Source of the DNA: Pontibacter ruber
GTDB taxonomy: Bacteria; Bacteroidota; Bacteroidia; Cytophagales; Hymenobacteraceae
Assembly: GCF_023630205.1 (NCBI RefSeq)
Contig: NZ_JALPRR010000001.1
Span: 1,116,001 to 1,180,000, forward strand
Length of the DNA: 64,000 nt
Direction: 5' to 3'
Each line of letters starts with the position of its first letter. Position 1 is the first letter of the stretch. Both the position numbers and the translations under genes were made by a program. This document shows positions 52,781 to 62,211 of the stretch, in pieces. The notes beneath the pieces are model-generated. The model did not search any database, had not been told where the DNA came from, and saw nothing but the letters and a program-made list of their open reading frames with translations.

Positions 52781-53635
52781 TTATACTTCCTTTAGATTCA
52801 CCAGTATGTTGTCGATCAGGCGCACCTCCCCTACAAAGGCAGCAATGCAAAGTGCCGCTTCCTCTACCTGAGACAGGTCGTGCAATGTTTGCAGGGTTTC
52901 CGGATCTGCTATTTCAAAGTACTCCAGCTGCACCTGCTCTACTCCTTGCAGGTAGGTTGCCACCTCTTCTTTTATACTTGCCAGCGGCTTGCTTTTAAGT
53001 TGGGAACCGGCTAATTGCAAGGCTTTGTACAAGCTGGTTGCCAGCTGGCGCTGCTCGGCTGTCAGGCGCCTGTTCCGCGATGACATGGCCAGCCCATTCT
53101 CCTCACGAACCGTTGGATGGCACACCAGCTCCAGGTCAAAGCTGAGGCCTCGTACCAACTGCCGCACTACAGCTACCTGCTGCAGGTCCTTTTGCCCAAA
53201 ATATGCCTTATGAGGCTGCACCATGTGAAAGAATTTGCTCAGGATGGTTGCCACGCCATTGAAGTGCCCCGGTCGCTGCGCGCCTTCCATTACCTCTTCC
53301 AGCTCTCCGAAACTAAACCGCAGCAACGTCTGTTTTGGGTATATCTCCGAAACTTCAGGTGCAAACAGGTAGTCGCAGCCGACTGACTGCAGCAGCTTTG
53401 TATCGTCTTGTAAGGTGCGGGGGTAGAGCCTGAAATCTTCCGGATTGTTGAATTGTGTCGGATTTACGAAAATGCTGCAGATGGTAACATCGTTCTCCTT
53501 TATAGAAGCGCGCAGCAATTGCAGGTGTCCCTCGTGCAGGGCGCCCATGGTAGGCACAAACCCGATTCGTTTTCCGGCGCAACGCAGCGCCTGCACTGTT
53601 TGCCGCATAACGCTGGCCTGCTCTATAACTTGCAT
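52781..53635 (-). CDS. panC: Pantothenate synthetase PanC
   Basis: Joins pantoate and beta-alanine with ATP. 284 aa; HxGH motif PTMGALHEGHLQLL, FVNPTQFNNPEDF, EVMEGAQRPGHFNGVATILSKFF, KAYFGQKDLQQ and MSSRNRRLT (KMSKS-like) are intact. Forms a biosynthetic pair with panD. Divergent from the glycogen-synthase-like gene, with a TACTTTTG box at 53,671-53,678 on its strand. Confidence 0.93.
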   Translation of the reverse strand: MQVIEQASVMRQTVQALRCAGKRIGFVPTMGALHEGHLQLLRASIKENDVTICSIFVNPTQFNNPEDFRLYPRTLQDDTKLLQSVGCDYLFAPEVSEIYPKQTLLRFSFGELEEVMEGAQRPGHFNGVATILSKFFHMVQPHKAYFGQKDLQQVAVVRQLVRGLSFDLELVCHPTVREENGLAMSSRNRRLTAEQRQLATSLYKALQLAGSQLKSKPLASIKEEVATYLQGVEQVQLEYFEIADPETLQTLHDLSQVEEAALCIAAFVGEVRLIDNILVNLKEV

Positions 53636-53695
53636 GTGTGTTGTTGTATGATACTCTTGTTAAAGGCCGGCAAAAGTAAGTTATAGAAGATAAAA

Positions 53696-53726
53696 TTGAA
53701 AATTAGAATAAAAATTGCTAATTTTG
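53696..53726 (+). promoter_or_regulatory. Promoter of the glycogen-synthase-like gene
   Basis: TTG (53,696-53,698), 20 bp, TAATTTTG (53,719-53,726), 43 bp before the ATG at 53,770. Confidence 0.6.
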
Positions 53727-53769
53727 CACGTCCCAATACTGTTGCCTTTTAATTTTTTAATTTCATACC

Positions 53770-54582
53770 ATGTCTAAATTGCGAATCTTATACGCCGCCA
53801 CCGAGATCCTTCCTTTCTTACAAACCACGAAAGTAGCAGAATTTCTTAATACATTGCCGCAAGGGATGCAGGAGCGCGGTATGGAAATCCGCATTTTCGT
53901 TCCAAGATTCGGGCTTATCAACGAGCGTAAGAACCGTTTGCATGAGGTGGTTCGCCTTTCGGGCATCAACATTGCCGTTGGAGACGACGAGAAACCCCTG
54001 GTAATCAAGGTGGCTTCTATTCCCAATGCCAAATTACAAGTATATTTTATTGATAACGAAGACTATTTCCACAGAAAATCCGTTTTCGTTGACAAAAACA
54101 ACAATTTCCACCAGGACAACGACGAGCGGGCTATCTTCTTCTGCAAAGGCGTGCTGGAGACAGTGAAGAAACTTGGCTGGCAGCCAGATATTGTACATTG
54201 CAACGACTGGATGACAGGCCTGATCCCGATGTACCTGAAGACAACTTACAAGAAAGACCCGATCTTCAAGGATGCCAAGTCTATGTTCACGGTTTATAAC
54301 CACGAATACAAGCATAAGTTCGGCAGCGACCTGATGGAAAAAGTAAAAATGTTGGATATAGAAGATAGCATGCTGACCAATCTGGAGTCTGCCGACATCG
54401 ACAGCTTCATTAAAATAGGTATGGAGTATGCCGATTCTGTAATCAAAACGAACGAGAACTTCAGTGAAAACATCAGCGCCCTGTTCAACGAGTTCATGCC
54501 GACCAAGAGCATCAGCACGATCAGCGCCGACGACAACCTTTTAGATTCATACTACAATCTATATAATGAACTTAGCCGCTAG
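53770..54582 (+). CDS. Glycogen/starch synthase N-terminal-domain protein (half-length)
   Basis: 270 aa, about half of a GT5 glycogen synthase, ending without the C-terminal GT-B half. LRILYAATEILPFLQTTKVAEFLNTLPQGMQERGMEIRIFVPRFG aligns with the glycogen-synthase start, but the ADP-glucose motif K-x-G-G is replaced by TTKVAE. IVHCNDWMTGLIPMYLK (the HxHDW region) is partly kept. Probably catalytically inactive. Overlaps the DUF4270 start by 17 nt. Confidence 0.75.
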   Translation: MSKLRILYAATEILPFLQTTKVAEFLNTLPQGMQERGMEIRIFVPRFGLINERKNRLHEVVRLSGINIAVGDDEKPLVIKVASIPNAKLQVYFIDNEDYFHRKSVFVDKNNNFHQDNDERAIFFCKGVLETVKKLGWQPDIVHCNDWMTGLIPMYLKTTYKKDPIFKDAKSMFTVYNHEYKHKFGSDLMEKVKMLDIEDSMLTNLESADIDSFIKIGMEYADSVIKTNENFSENISALFNEFMPTKSISTISADDNLLDSYYNLYNELSR

Positions 54583-55966
54583 AAGATTATTCCTTTTCTT
54601 CTTTTCATTTGCTGCCCTTACAGCCTGCGACGACCCTAGTGACATAGGATTAGAACTACAGGACAAAAACCAGATAGGCACTGATTATACCGATACACTT
54701 ACTGTAAATACAGGCACTGTGCTGCTGAATGACTCCATTCTGTCGTTCAACCAGTCGGTGGCCGAGGTAGGCAGGTATGCAGACCCGGTATTAGGCACTG
54801 TTTCTGCTACCACGTTCACAGAAGTAGGTCTGGGTGGGTCTAACCTTAACTTCGGCGAAAACCCGGTTGCTCAATCGCTGGAGCTTACCCTGGACTACGG
54901 CTTTAAGTATGGCGACACGCTTCAGGACATGACGGTAAGTGCGCACAGGCTTACCGAAAAATATGACGACAAGAAATCATACTTTACCAACACCGAGCTT
55001 GCCTACGAAAGCACGCCCCTTGGTACTCAGACTTTCCGCCCGCTCAGAGAAAAGGTAGTTGAGAAAGATAAGGACGGCAAAGACGTAACGGTAACGCGCA
55101 CCAGACTGGTTAAAATAAACCTTGGGCAAGCGCTTGCCAATGAGCTGATTGCCCAGTCCGGAAAAGACCCGCTGAAGACGCAGCAAAACTTTATAAACCT
55201 GCTGAATGGCCTGGCGATTGTAGCCTCGGAAGGTTCTACGGGTAGTCTTATCGGCCTTAACCTGGCTTCAGACTCTACCAAAATTACGTTGACCTACAGA
55301 TCAGGAGCGGAGCAGAAGGTACAGAAGCATGTGTTTACATTTGACGGAAGCAACGTACGTAACTCTACCTTGGTGAAAGCTGACCGCACCGGCACTTCGG
55401 TAGCAGAGCTTACCAAAGGCATGTATATACCATCGAGCCAAACAGGCGGCGACAGCTATGTACAGGCTACTACGCAACTGCTTACCAAACTTACGTTCCC
55501 GTACCTGAACAAGCTAAAAGAGCAAAACGGTACAAACATTATCGTGAACCGCGCTGAGTTAATCTTGCCGGTAAAAGGCTCTTCTACCAGCAACAACCTG
55601 CCTACACCACCACAAATGGTGCTGTACCAGACGAATAATTCGAACCGTATACTGAAAAATAACACTGGTGTACCGTTGTCTGTTCAGCAAGAGGGAGCCT
55701 CCACAATGAATACCACCCAAATTCCTGTTGTTGTAACGAAGGATGCGAAGAAGGATTACTATAGCGTTAACATCACCTCGTATGTACAGGCCATGCTGCT
55801 GGACAAGAAACCAAACGACGGACTCTTGCTAGCACCTGCTGTAGTATCGAGTGCCCAGAACGGCACCCGCCAGATACAGACGGAGCCACGGTCTTATCGT
55901 GCTATCTTTAGCAATACAGACGCAAACCGTGTGAAGCTTCTGCTTTATTATTCAAAAATAAAGTAA
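54566..55966 (+). CDS. DUF4270 lipoprotein
   Basis: 466 aa. A lipoprotein signal with Cys21 in AALTACDDPSDIGL, then a beta-rich protein with GLELQDKNQIGTDYTDTLTVNTGTV and repeated sheet motifs (AELILPVKGS, QMVLYQTNN) found in DUF4270 proteins of Bacteroidota. Probably outer-membrane anchored and surface or periplasm facing. Coupled to the upstream half-length glycogen-synthase gene and followed by glmS. Function unknown. Confidence 0.85.
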   Translation: MNLAARRLFLFFFSFAALTACDDPSDIGLELQDKNQIGTDYTDTLTVNTGTVLLNDSILSFNQSVAEVGRYADPVLGTVSATTFTEVGLGGSNLNFGENPVAQSLELTLDYGFKYGDTLQDMTVSAHRLTEKYDDKKSYFTNTELAYESTPLGTQTFRPLREKVVEKDKDGKDVTVTRTRLVKINLGQALANELIAQSGKDPLKTQQNFINLLNGLAIVASEGSTGSLIGLNLASDSTKITLTYRSGAEQKVQKHVFTFDGSNVRNSTLVKADRTGTSVAELTKGMYIPSSQTGGDSYVQATTQLLTKLTFPYLNKLKEQNGTNIIVNRAELILPVKGSSTSNNLPTPPQMVLYQTNNSNRILKNNTGVPLSVQQEGASTMNTTQIPVVVTKDAKKDYYSVNITSYVQAMLLDKKPNDGLLLAPAVVSSAQNGTRQIQTEPRSYRAIFSNTDANRVKLLLYYSKIK

Positions 55967-55989
55967 AAGTTAAAACGTCTTAATACAAA

Positions 55990-56015
55990 AATAGGTACCC
56001 CTAAAGGTACCTATT
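55990..56015. terminator. Hairpin between DUF4270 and glmS
   Basis: AATAGGTACC / GGTACCTATT, 10-bp perfect stem, 6-nt loop. Confidence 0.6.
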
Positions 56016-56074
56016 CTACTTTATAGAAGATACACCTTTTTATACCTTAATACCATTATAAAGTAAAACGAACT

Positions 56075-57910
56075 ATGTGTGGAATTGTAGCTTACGTAGG
56101 GCATAGGGACGCATGCCCAATTGTGTTGAAAGGCCTGAAGCGCCTGGAGTACAGAGGTTATGACAGTGCCGGCATTGCGCTGATGAACGGTGGCCTCAAC
56201 GTATACAAGAAGAAGGGCAAAGTAGCAGAGCTTGAGGCGTTTATAGCAGATCAAGATGTACATGGCCATATTGGTATGGGCCATACCCGTTGGGCCACTC
56301 ACGGCGAGCCGAACGACGTTAACGCGCACCCGCATTACTCTACCTCCGGTAGCATCGCCATTATCCATAACGGCATCATCGAGAACTACGCAGCCCTGAA
56401 AACCCTCCTGATCAGCAAAGGACATACGTTCCAAAGCGAAACTGATTCTGAGGTTTTCATTAACCTGATCGAAGACATCCGGACAAACAGCCACTGTTCA
56501 TTGGCAGAAGCTGTTCGTTTGGCACTGCATGAAGTAGTAGGCGCTTATGCTATTGTTGTTCTGTCGAAAGAAGATCCGAATCAGCTGGTAGCTGCCAGAA
56601 AAGGAAGCCCTTTGGTAGTTGGTGTTGGAGAAGGCGAGTTCTTCCTGGCTTCAGACGCTACCCCTATCATTGAATATACCAGCGACGTGGTGTATGTGAA
56701 CGACTACGAAATCGTGGTGATCAAAGATGGCGAGATGGAGATCCGTACGAAAGAGGACGTTAAGCAGACGCCTTACATCCAGCGTCTTGAAATGGCACTC
56801 GAGTCTATTGAGAAAGGCGGCTACGAGCACTTCATGCTGAAGGAAATATTCGAGCAGCCACGCTCAATCTTAGACAGCATGCGTGGACGCTTGATCGCAG
56901 AAAACGGTCACCTGATGATGGGCGGCCTACGTGAGTATGAGAACAAGTTCGTGAATGCGGAACGCATCATCATCGTTGCCTGCGGTACCTCGTGGCACGC
57001 TGGCTTGGTGGCAGAATACCTGATCGAGGATCTGGCACGCATACCGGTAGAAGTAGAATATGCTTCAGAGTTCCGTTACCGCAACCCAATCATCAGCGAA
57101 CGTGATATTGTGCTTGCCATTTCCCAGTCCGGAGAGACAGCCGATACACTGGCGGCAATTGAGCTGGCCAAGTCGAAAGGTGCTACTATTTTTGGTATCT
57201 GTAACGTGGTGGGCTCTTCTATTGCGCGCGCAACAGACGCCGGTGCCTATACGCATGCCGGCCCTGAGATCGGGGTAGCAAGCACCAAAGCGTTTACCGC
57301 ACAGGTAACCGTGCTTACACTTATTGCCATGATTTTGGGTAGCAAGCGCGGAACACTGGAGACAACCAAGTTGCGCCAGCTGATGGTGGAAATGGAGAAC
57401 ATTCCGTCAAAAGTGGAGCAGGCACTCCAGTTAGACAAGCAGATACAGAACATCTCTGACATCTTCAAAAACGCGACCAACTTCCTATACCTGGGCCGTG
57501 GTTATAACTTCCCGGTTGCTCTGGAAGGCGCTCTGAAGCTAAAAGAGATCTCTTACATCCACGCAGAAGGCTATCCGGCAGCAGAAATGAAGCACGGACC
57601 AATTGCGCTGATCGATGAGAACATGCCGGTTGTGGTAATTGCCACAAAAGACAGCTCTTATGAGAAGATCGTATCGAATGTGCAGGAGGTGCGTGCCCGC
57701 AAAGGCAAGGTTATCGCGATCGTTACTGAAGGCGATACAACTATCCCGGCCATGGCAGATTACGTGATCGAGATCCCGGAAACATGCGAGCACCTGACGC
57801 CGTTGCTTTCTGTAATTCCGTTGCAGTTACTTTCTTACCACATCGCCGTAATGCGCGGCTGTAACGTAGATCAGCCACGAAACCTGGCTAAGTCTGTAAC
57901 CGTGGAATAG
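56075..57910 (+). CDS. glmS: Glutamine-fructose-6-phosphate aminotransferase (isomerizing) GlmS
   Basis: 611-aa enzyme making glucosamine-6-phosphate for peptidoglycan and LPS. MCGIVAYVGHR gives the N-terminal catalytic Cys of the glutaminase domain (about 1-230). Two SIS isomerase domains follow (about 290-430 and 460-600), with CGTSWHAGLV, ISQSGETADTLAAIELAK and the terminal PRNLAKSVTVE. Full length. No glmS ribozyme-like element was recognised in the 108-bp upstream gap. Confidence 0.95.
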   Translation: MCGIVAYVGHRDACPIVLKGLKRLEYRGYDSAGIALMNGGLNVYKKKGKVAELEAFIADQDVHGHIGMGHTRWATHGEPNDVNAHPHYSTSGSIAIIHNGIIENYAALKTLLISKGHTFQSETDSEVFINLIEDIRTNSHCSLAEAVRLALHEVVGAYAIVVLSKEDPNQLVAARKGSPLVVGVGEGEFFLASDATPIIEYTSDVVYVNDYEIVVIKDGEMEIRTKEDVKQTPYIQRLEMALESIEKGGYEHFMLKEIFEQPRSILDSMRGRLIAENGHLMMGGLREYENKFVNAERIIIVACGTSWHAGLVAEYLIEDLARIPVEVEYASEFRYRNPIISERDIVLAISQSGETADTLAAIELAKSKGATIFGICNVVGSSIARATDAGAYTHAGPEIGVASTKAFTAQVTVLTLIAMILGSKRGTLETTKLRQLMVEMENIPSKVEQALQLDKQIQNISDIFKNATNFLYLGRGYNFPVALEGALKLKEISYIHAEGYPAAEMKHGPIALIDENMPVVVIATKDSSYEKIVSNVQEVRARKGKVIAIVTEGDTTIPAMADYVIEIPETCEHLTPLLSVIPLQLLSYHIAVMRGCNVDQPRNLAKSVTVE

Positions 57911-57930
57911 TAAGTATAAAATATAAATCA

Positions 57931-57965
57931 ACAGAAAAGGAAGCCGTTAACGCTTCCTTTTCTGT
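57931..57965. terminator. Rho-independent terminator of glmS
   Basis: Perfect 14-bp stem ACAGAAAAGGAAGC / GCTTCCTTTTCTGT. Confidence 0.85.
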
Positions 57966-58009
57966 TTTTAGCAGCATATTCTACTTAAAGTCAGATAAGC
58001 TATAAAGAG

Positions 58010-58044
58010 AAAGGGCCGGTTACATAAGTGTAGTCGGCCCTTTT
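58010..58044. terminator. Terminator of the 58,072 gene
   Basis: AAAGGGCCG / CGGCCCTTT, serving the minus-strand gene. Confidence 0.75.
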
Positions 58045-58071
58045 ATACTTTAGCAAAAGTGCATTATTCGT

Positions 58072-58755
58072 TTATACTTCGAACTGCTCCCCGCGGAGGT
58101 ACTTGGTCTTCAGCAGCGGACAGATCTTATAACGTTCTTCTTTCGTATCTTCATAAACCGCCTCGAGCAGCCGGTATACATTGACGATACCGATCTGGTT
58201 TGCCCACTCAAAAGGCCCTTTTGGATAGTTGGTACCCAGCTTCATGCCAAGATCAATGTCTGCGATACCGGCAGTTTTTTCCTGCAGCGTATAACAGGCC
58301 TCGTTTATGATCATGCACAGGATACGCGGCGTCACCATCCCTACCCGGTCAGCTACTATCAAATACTCTGTACCTAATTGCTCACATACCTCGCGGAGCT
58401 TTCCTTCATCAGAGGGCTGTAGCAGGCTTACCTCAAGCATCGGGCGGTTGAACAAAGACGGTAATCCGTTTACGCCAATCAAGGTACAGAGCTGCTCCAA
58501 CTCGGCCTGCTTTGCAAGCGCTGCCAGCTGCACTGTAGCAGCATTACAGAAAACAATCTGCCCGGGTGCATAATAACTTATCCGCTCCGGCTGCTCATGC
58601 AGCAAGAAATCAAATACCACATCCGTCGGTTCCAGCTGGCAATCGCTCAGGCTTTGGCTATGCAGAAACGTGAAGCGGTTTGCGCCTTGTCCTTCCGGAA
58701 ACTTCAGCCGGAACTCTGCCGCCATTTCGGGGCCGGATAAAACAACTATGTGCAT
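58072..58755 (-). CDS. 3-hydroxyacyl-CoA dehydrogenase-like protein with degenerate N-domain
   Basis: 227 aa from the ATG at 58,755. The C-terminal half (VADRVGMVTPRILCMIINEACYTLQEKTAGIADIDLGMKLGTNYPKGPFEWANQIGI) is the canonical C-terminal domain of 3-hydroxyacyl-CoA dehydrogenases. The N-terminal ~110 residues lack the GxGxxG NAD-binding motif and are short, so dehydrogenase activity is doubtful. Divergent from the RidA gene with only 48 bp between starts. Confidence 0.75.
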   Translation of the reverse strand: MHIVVLSGPEMAAEFRLKFPEGQGANRFTFLHSQSLSDCQLEPTDVVFDFLLHEQPERISYYAPGQIVFCNAATVQLAALAKQAELEQLCTLIGVNGLPSLFNRPMLEVSLLQPSDEGKLREVCEQLGTEYLIVADRVGMVTPRILCMIINEACYTLQEKTAGIADIDLGMKLGTNYPKGPFEWANQIGIVNVYRLLEAVYEDTKEERYKICPLLKTKYLRGEQFEV

Positions 58756-58803
58756 ATTTCTGTACTTTTGGTGGTAAAGATACACATTTAAACAAATCTG
58801 TTT

Positions 58804-59184
58804 ATGGCACATACCATTATCAACTCTCCTAATGCTCCAGCCCCTATCGGGCCTTACAGCCAGGCAACAATGGCTAACGGCATTTTGTATGCTTCAGGCC
58901 AGATTGCGCTGGGCCCACAAAGCGGCAACCTGATCAACGACAGCATAGAAAATGAAACACACCAGGTGATGAAGAACCTGCAGGCCATACTTGAGGAAGC
59001 CGGCATGGATTTCAGCAACGTGCTCAAGTGCACCATCTTCGTGAAAGACCTGAATAACTTTGGCCGCATCAACGAAACCTATGGCAGCTATTTTACCAGC
59101 AACCCGCCTGCACGCGAAACGGTGGAAGTGAGCCGCCTGCCAAAAGACGTGAACGTAGAGATCTCCTGCATCGCCGCTAAATAA
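58804..59184 (+). CDS. RidA family reactive-intermediate deaminase
   Basis: 126 aa. Hydrolyses reactive enamines/imines released by PLP enzymes. PAPIGPYSQATMANGILYASGQIALGP, VLKCTIFVKDLNNFGRINETYGSYF and PPARETVEVSRLPKDVNVEISCIA match, including the conserved Arg in PARETV. The window's PLP trans-sulfuration enzyme (8177) is one possible source of such intermediates, though not linked. Strong terminator follows. Confidence 0.92.
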   Translation: MAHTIINSPNAPAPIGPYSQATMANGILYASGQIALGPQSGNLINDSIENETHQVMKNLQAILEEAGMDFSNVLKCTIFVKDLNNFGRINETYGSYFTSNPPARETVEVSRLPKDVNVEISCIAAK

Positions 59185-59189
59185 AAACA

Positions 59190-59231
59190 AAGTATAAAGC
59201 CTGCTCCCCAATAAGAGCAGGCTTTATACTT
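59190..59231. terminator. Bidirectional terminator after ridA gene
   Basis: Perfect 17-bp arms 59,190-59,206 and 59,215-59,231 that begin with AAGTATA and end with TATACTT. Confidence 0.85.
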
Positions 59232-59279
59232 CCTTATATCTTCGTTGATTATACTTAGGGGCAATAATTCGTAATTCTA

Positions 59280-60296
59280 TCAAATATTCTCGCCGGCCGA
59301 TTTGTCTTCCTCCGGAACTGGCGCCTTTACTTCCTCTTCTCCATAAACTTCCTTGGCATGTTTGCCCGGCTCTGCATTAACTGGAGATGCGCCAACCTCC
59401 ACCTCTTCGCGTATCACCCGCACCGCATACTCTGCCGGATATATGTTAAAGCCATACTTGCGCGAGTACACAAACGTGAACACAGCTCCAAAGAAAACGA
59501 TTTGTGAGGTGAAAAACACCCAGGAAAGTATAACCACTACCGAGCCTGCAGCACCATAGACTGTCCCTAAGTCGCTGCTACCCAGGTATAAGACAATTAA
59601 CCTGTTAGTAAGCGTAAAGAGCAGTGCTGTTACCAGTGCTCCTACCGACACGTCGCGCCACATGATCTTGGCGTCCGGCAAAAATTTATAGATGCAGGCA
59701 AACATAAACGTGATGATCACCAGCGACGATAAAAAGTCAGCCAGGTGCAGCACGTACAAGATCCAACCCTCCAGATGCGCCTTCAGGAAATCACCAACCA
59801 TGATTAAAACAGTATTGGCGAGCAGCGAAACAAGCAGCAGAACAGCAATAAAGAGTATGATGCCAAATGACAGGGCACGGTCCAGCAGCAGCTTTAAGTA
59901 GCCATACTTTGGCTTGGGCCGCACCTGCCATACTTCGTTGAGCGAGTCCTGCAAAGAAACGAAAACGCCCGTGGCCGCTATAAAAAATGTGACCACACCG
60001 ATGATAGCCGCAAAGTTAAGCGCATGAAAGCGTTTAACGTTCTCCACCATCTGCTGCACCTCCAAGGCTCCTGCAGAACCAACCACACCCTTTATCTGAT
60101 CATAAATCTCACCCCTGACAGCCTGTTCGCCAAAGAAATAGCCGGCCGCACTGATGATGATGATCAGCATGGGGGGCAGCGCGAAAATAGTGTAATATGC
60201 CAGTGCAGCTCCTTTCTGAAAAGAGTTATTGTCTACAAACTCAAGAGAAGTCTCCTTGAGCAGGCACCAGATATTATGTAATCGCTTTCGCACCAT
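59280..60296 (-). CDS. YihY/BrkB family membrane protein
   Basis: 338 aa from the ATG at 60,296 (a TTG at 60,305 is less likely). Six or so transmembrane helices with QKGAALAYYTIFALPPMLIIIISAAGYFFG, GVFVSLQDSLNEVWQVRPK and YGAAGSVVVILSWVFFTSQIVFFGAVFTFVYSRKYG, the YihY/virulence factor BrkB family. The last 60 residues are a charged cytoplasmic tail (Glu/Pro-rich). Not a ribonuclease despite the old RNase BN label. Role unknown. Confidence 0.88.
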   Translation of the reverse strand: MVRKRLHNIWCLLKETSLEFVDNNSFQKGAALAYYTIFALPPMLIIIISAAGYFFGEQAVRGEIYDQIKGVVGSAGALEVQQMVENVKRFHALNFAAIIGVVTFFIAATGVFVSLQDSLNEVWQVRPKPKYGYLKLLLDRALSFGIILFIAVLLLVSLLANTVLIMVGDFLKAHLEGWILYVLHLADFLSSLVIITFMFACIYKFLPDAKIMWRDVSVGALVTALLFTLTNRLIVLYLGSSDLGTVYGAAGSVVVILSWVFFTSQIVFFGAVFTFVYSRKYGFNIYPAEYAVRVIREEVEVGASPVNAEPGKHAKEVYGEEEVKAPVPEEDKSAGENI

Positions 60297-60439
60297 CGCT
60301 AGCAAGTATAACTATACATTACCAATACGGAACCTGCTGGTTATGTTTATTTTAGCCTTTCCAAACTCAGTTCCAGGCAACAAAGTATAGGAAGCGCAAC
60401 ACGGCTGTACTACAGTTACCGAAACGCCACTTTATTTTG

Positions 60440-60447
60440 TACCTTTG
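60440..60447 (+). promoter_or_regulatory. -7 element upstream of gltX
   Basis: TACCTTTG fits TAnnTTTG, 37 bp before the gltX ATG; the -33 partner is weak (GTT about 22 bp upstream). Confidence 0.45.
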
Positions 60448-60483
60448 CACCAGTTTCAGAAAGCATTGAATAGATAACAATAC

Positions 60484-62025
60484 ATGGAAAGAGAAGTTAG
60501 AGTACGCTTTGCCCCAAGCCCGACCGGGCCTCTCCATATCGGCGGTGTGCGCACAGCCCTTTACAACTACCTGCTGGCCAAGAAAACCGGCGGTAAAATG
60601 ATCTTACGCATTGAGGATACCGACCAGAACCGCTTTGTGCCGGGTGCCGAAGACTACATCCGCCAGTCGCTGGAGTGGTGCGGCATCAAGCTGGACGAAA
60701 GCCCATGGGATGGTGGTCCGTATGCGCCTTACCACCAGTCGGAGCGCAAGCCAATGTACATGCAGTATGCCCTGCAGCTGATCGAGAGCGGCCATGCCTA
60801 CTATGCTTTTGATACAGCGGAGGAACTGGAAGAAATGCGTGAACGTCTGAAGGCTGCTAAGGTGGCAACACCACAGTACAACGCCATCACGCGCATGACC
60901 ATGAAGAACTCCCTCACTTTGCCGGAAGATGAAGTGAAGCAGAAACTGGAAAGCGGTGAGCCTTACGTAATCCGCCTGAAAGTACCGCGCAAAGAGGAAA
61001 TCCGCCTGAAAGACCTGATCCGTGGCTGGGTAATGGTACATTCTTCTTCCATCGACGATAAAGTACTGATGAAGTCTGATGGTATGCCAACCTACCACCT
61101 GGCTAACATCGTAGACGACCACCTGATGGAGATCACCCACGTGATCCGTGGTGAGGAGTGGTTGCCATCTGCCCCGTTGCACGTGCTGTTGTACCGCTAC
61201 CTGGGCTGGGAAGATACCATGCCACAGTTTGCGCACCTGCCGCTGCTCCTGAAGCCGGACGGAAACGGCAAGCTGAGCAAGCGCGATGGCGATAAGCTGG
61301 GCTTCCCGGTATTCCCGCTGCGCTGGCAGGACCCTTTCACCGGCGAAATATCTTCAGGCTACCGTGAGAGCGGCTACCTGCCAGAGGCTTTTGTTAACTT
61401 CCTGGCCTTCCTGGGCTGGAACCCGGGCACGCAGCAGGAGATATTCTCGATGGACGAACTGGCAGAGGAATTCTCGGTTGAGCGTATCGGTAAGTCAGGC
61501 ACACGTTTCGATATTCAGAAGGCACGCTGGTTCAACGAGCAGTACCTGCGCGCTAAACCAGACCACGAACTGGCAGGCTACCTGCTGAAGGCGCTGGAAG
61601 AGCATAACATTTCCTGCTCTCCGGAAAAAGCTGAGAAAATTGCTGGCTTGATGAAGGAGCGCGTAAGCTTCCCGCAGGATTTCTGGCGTGAGGCGGCCTA
61701 CTTCTTTGTTGCACCAACCGAGTACAGCGAAAAAGTAGCATCTAAGAAGTGGAACAGCCAGGCAGTAGCCGTGTTCGAGGACTTCAAGAACGAGCTGCCG
61801 ACGCTGGAAAACTTCAATGCAGATACTGTGAAAGAACTGCTGATGAGCATTCTGGAGCGCCACGGCATGAAGATCGGACAGGTGCTGCAGGCGCTTCGCC
61901 TGGCAGTTACTGGCGCAGAAGCCGGCCCGGACCTGATGCACATCATCGAGGTGATTGGCCGTGAAGAAACCATCACCCGCATCGAAACTGCTATCGAAAA
62001 GCTTAGCCAGTACGCAGCTGCCTAA
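60484..62025 (+). CDS. gltX: Glutamyl-tRNA synthetase
   Basis: 513 aa class I aminoacyl-tRNA synthetase. HIGH motif SPTGPLHIGGVRTALYNYLL, KMSKS-equivalent GKLSKRDGDKL, tRNA-binding domain and a C-terminal helical domain are complete. Begins MEREVRVRFAPSPTGPLHIGG. Monocistronic; terminator at 62,051-62,081. Charges tRNA-Glu, and possibly tRNA-Gln if the organism uses the transamidation route. Confidence 0.95.
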   Translation: MEREVRVRFAPSPTGPLHIGGVRTALYNYLLAKKTGGKMILRIEDTDQNRFVPGAEDYIRQSLEWCGIKLDESPWDGGPYAPYHQSERKPMYMQYALQLIESGHAYYAFDTAEELEEMRERLKAAKVATPQYNAITRMTMKNSLTLPEDEVKQKLESGEPYVIRLKVPRKEEIRLKDLIRGWVMVHSSSIDDKVLMKSDGMPTYHLANIVDDHLMEITHVIRGEEWLPSAPLHVLLYRYLGWEDTMPQFAHLPLLLKPDGNGKLSKRDGDKLGFPVFPLRWQDPFTGEISSGYRESGYLPEAFVNFLAFLGWNPGTQQEIFSMDELAEEFSVERIGKSGTRFDIQKARWFNEQYLRAKPDHELAGYLLKALEEHNISCSPEKAEKIAGLMKERVSFPQDFWREAAYFFVAPTEYSEKVASKKWNSQAVAVFEDFKNELPTLENFNADTVKELLMSILERHGMKIGQVLQALRLAVTGAEAGPDLMHIIEVIGREETITRIETAIEKLSQYAAA

Positions 62026-62050
62026 GTATAAAGGATAGCTTCAAAGTATA

Positions 62051-62081
62051 AAAAAGGCCAGCCGTTCAGGTTGGCCTTTTT
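62051..62081 (+). terminator. Rho-independent terminator of gltX
   Basis: AAAAAGGCCA / TGGCCTTTTT with T-rich tail; AAGTATA immediately precedes the left arm. Confidence 0.8.
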
Positions 62082-62211
62082 AGTTTTTCATACTTGCTAA
62101 AAGGCCAGCAGAAGCCACAGACAAAACAGCCAGGTATGCAACTATCCGGCGGCTATCGCAACTATTTACTCTTTTAGCCTTATAAATCAGAAGTATTAAC
62201 CTGATATCACT

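Noticed and set aside
56000..56074. glmS ribozyme or riboswitch upstream of glmS
   Set aside because: The 108-bp gap contains a simple hairpin and no recognisable ribozyme core.
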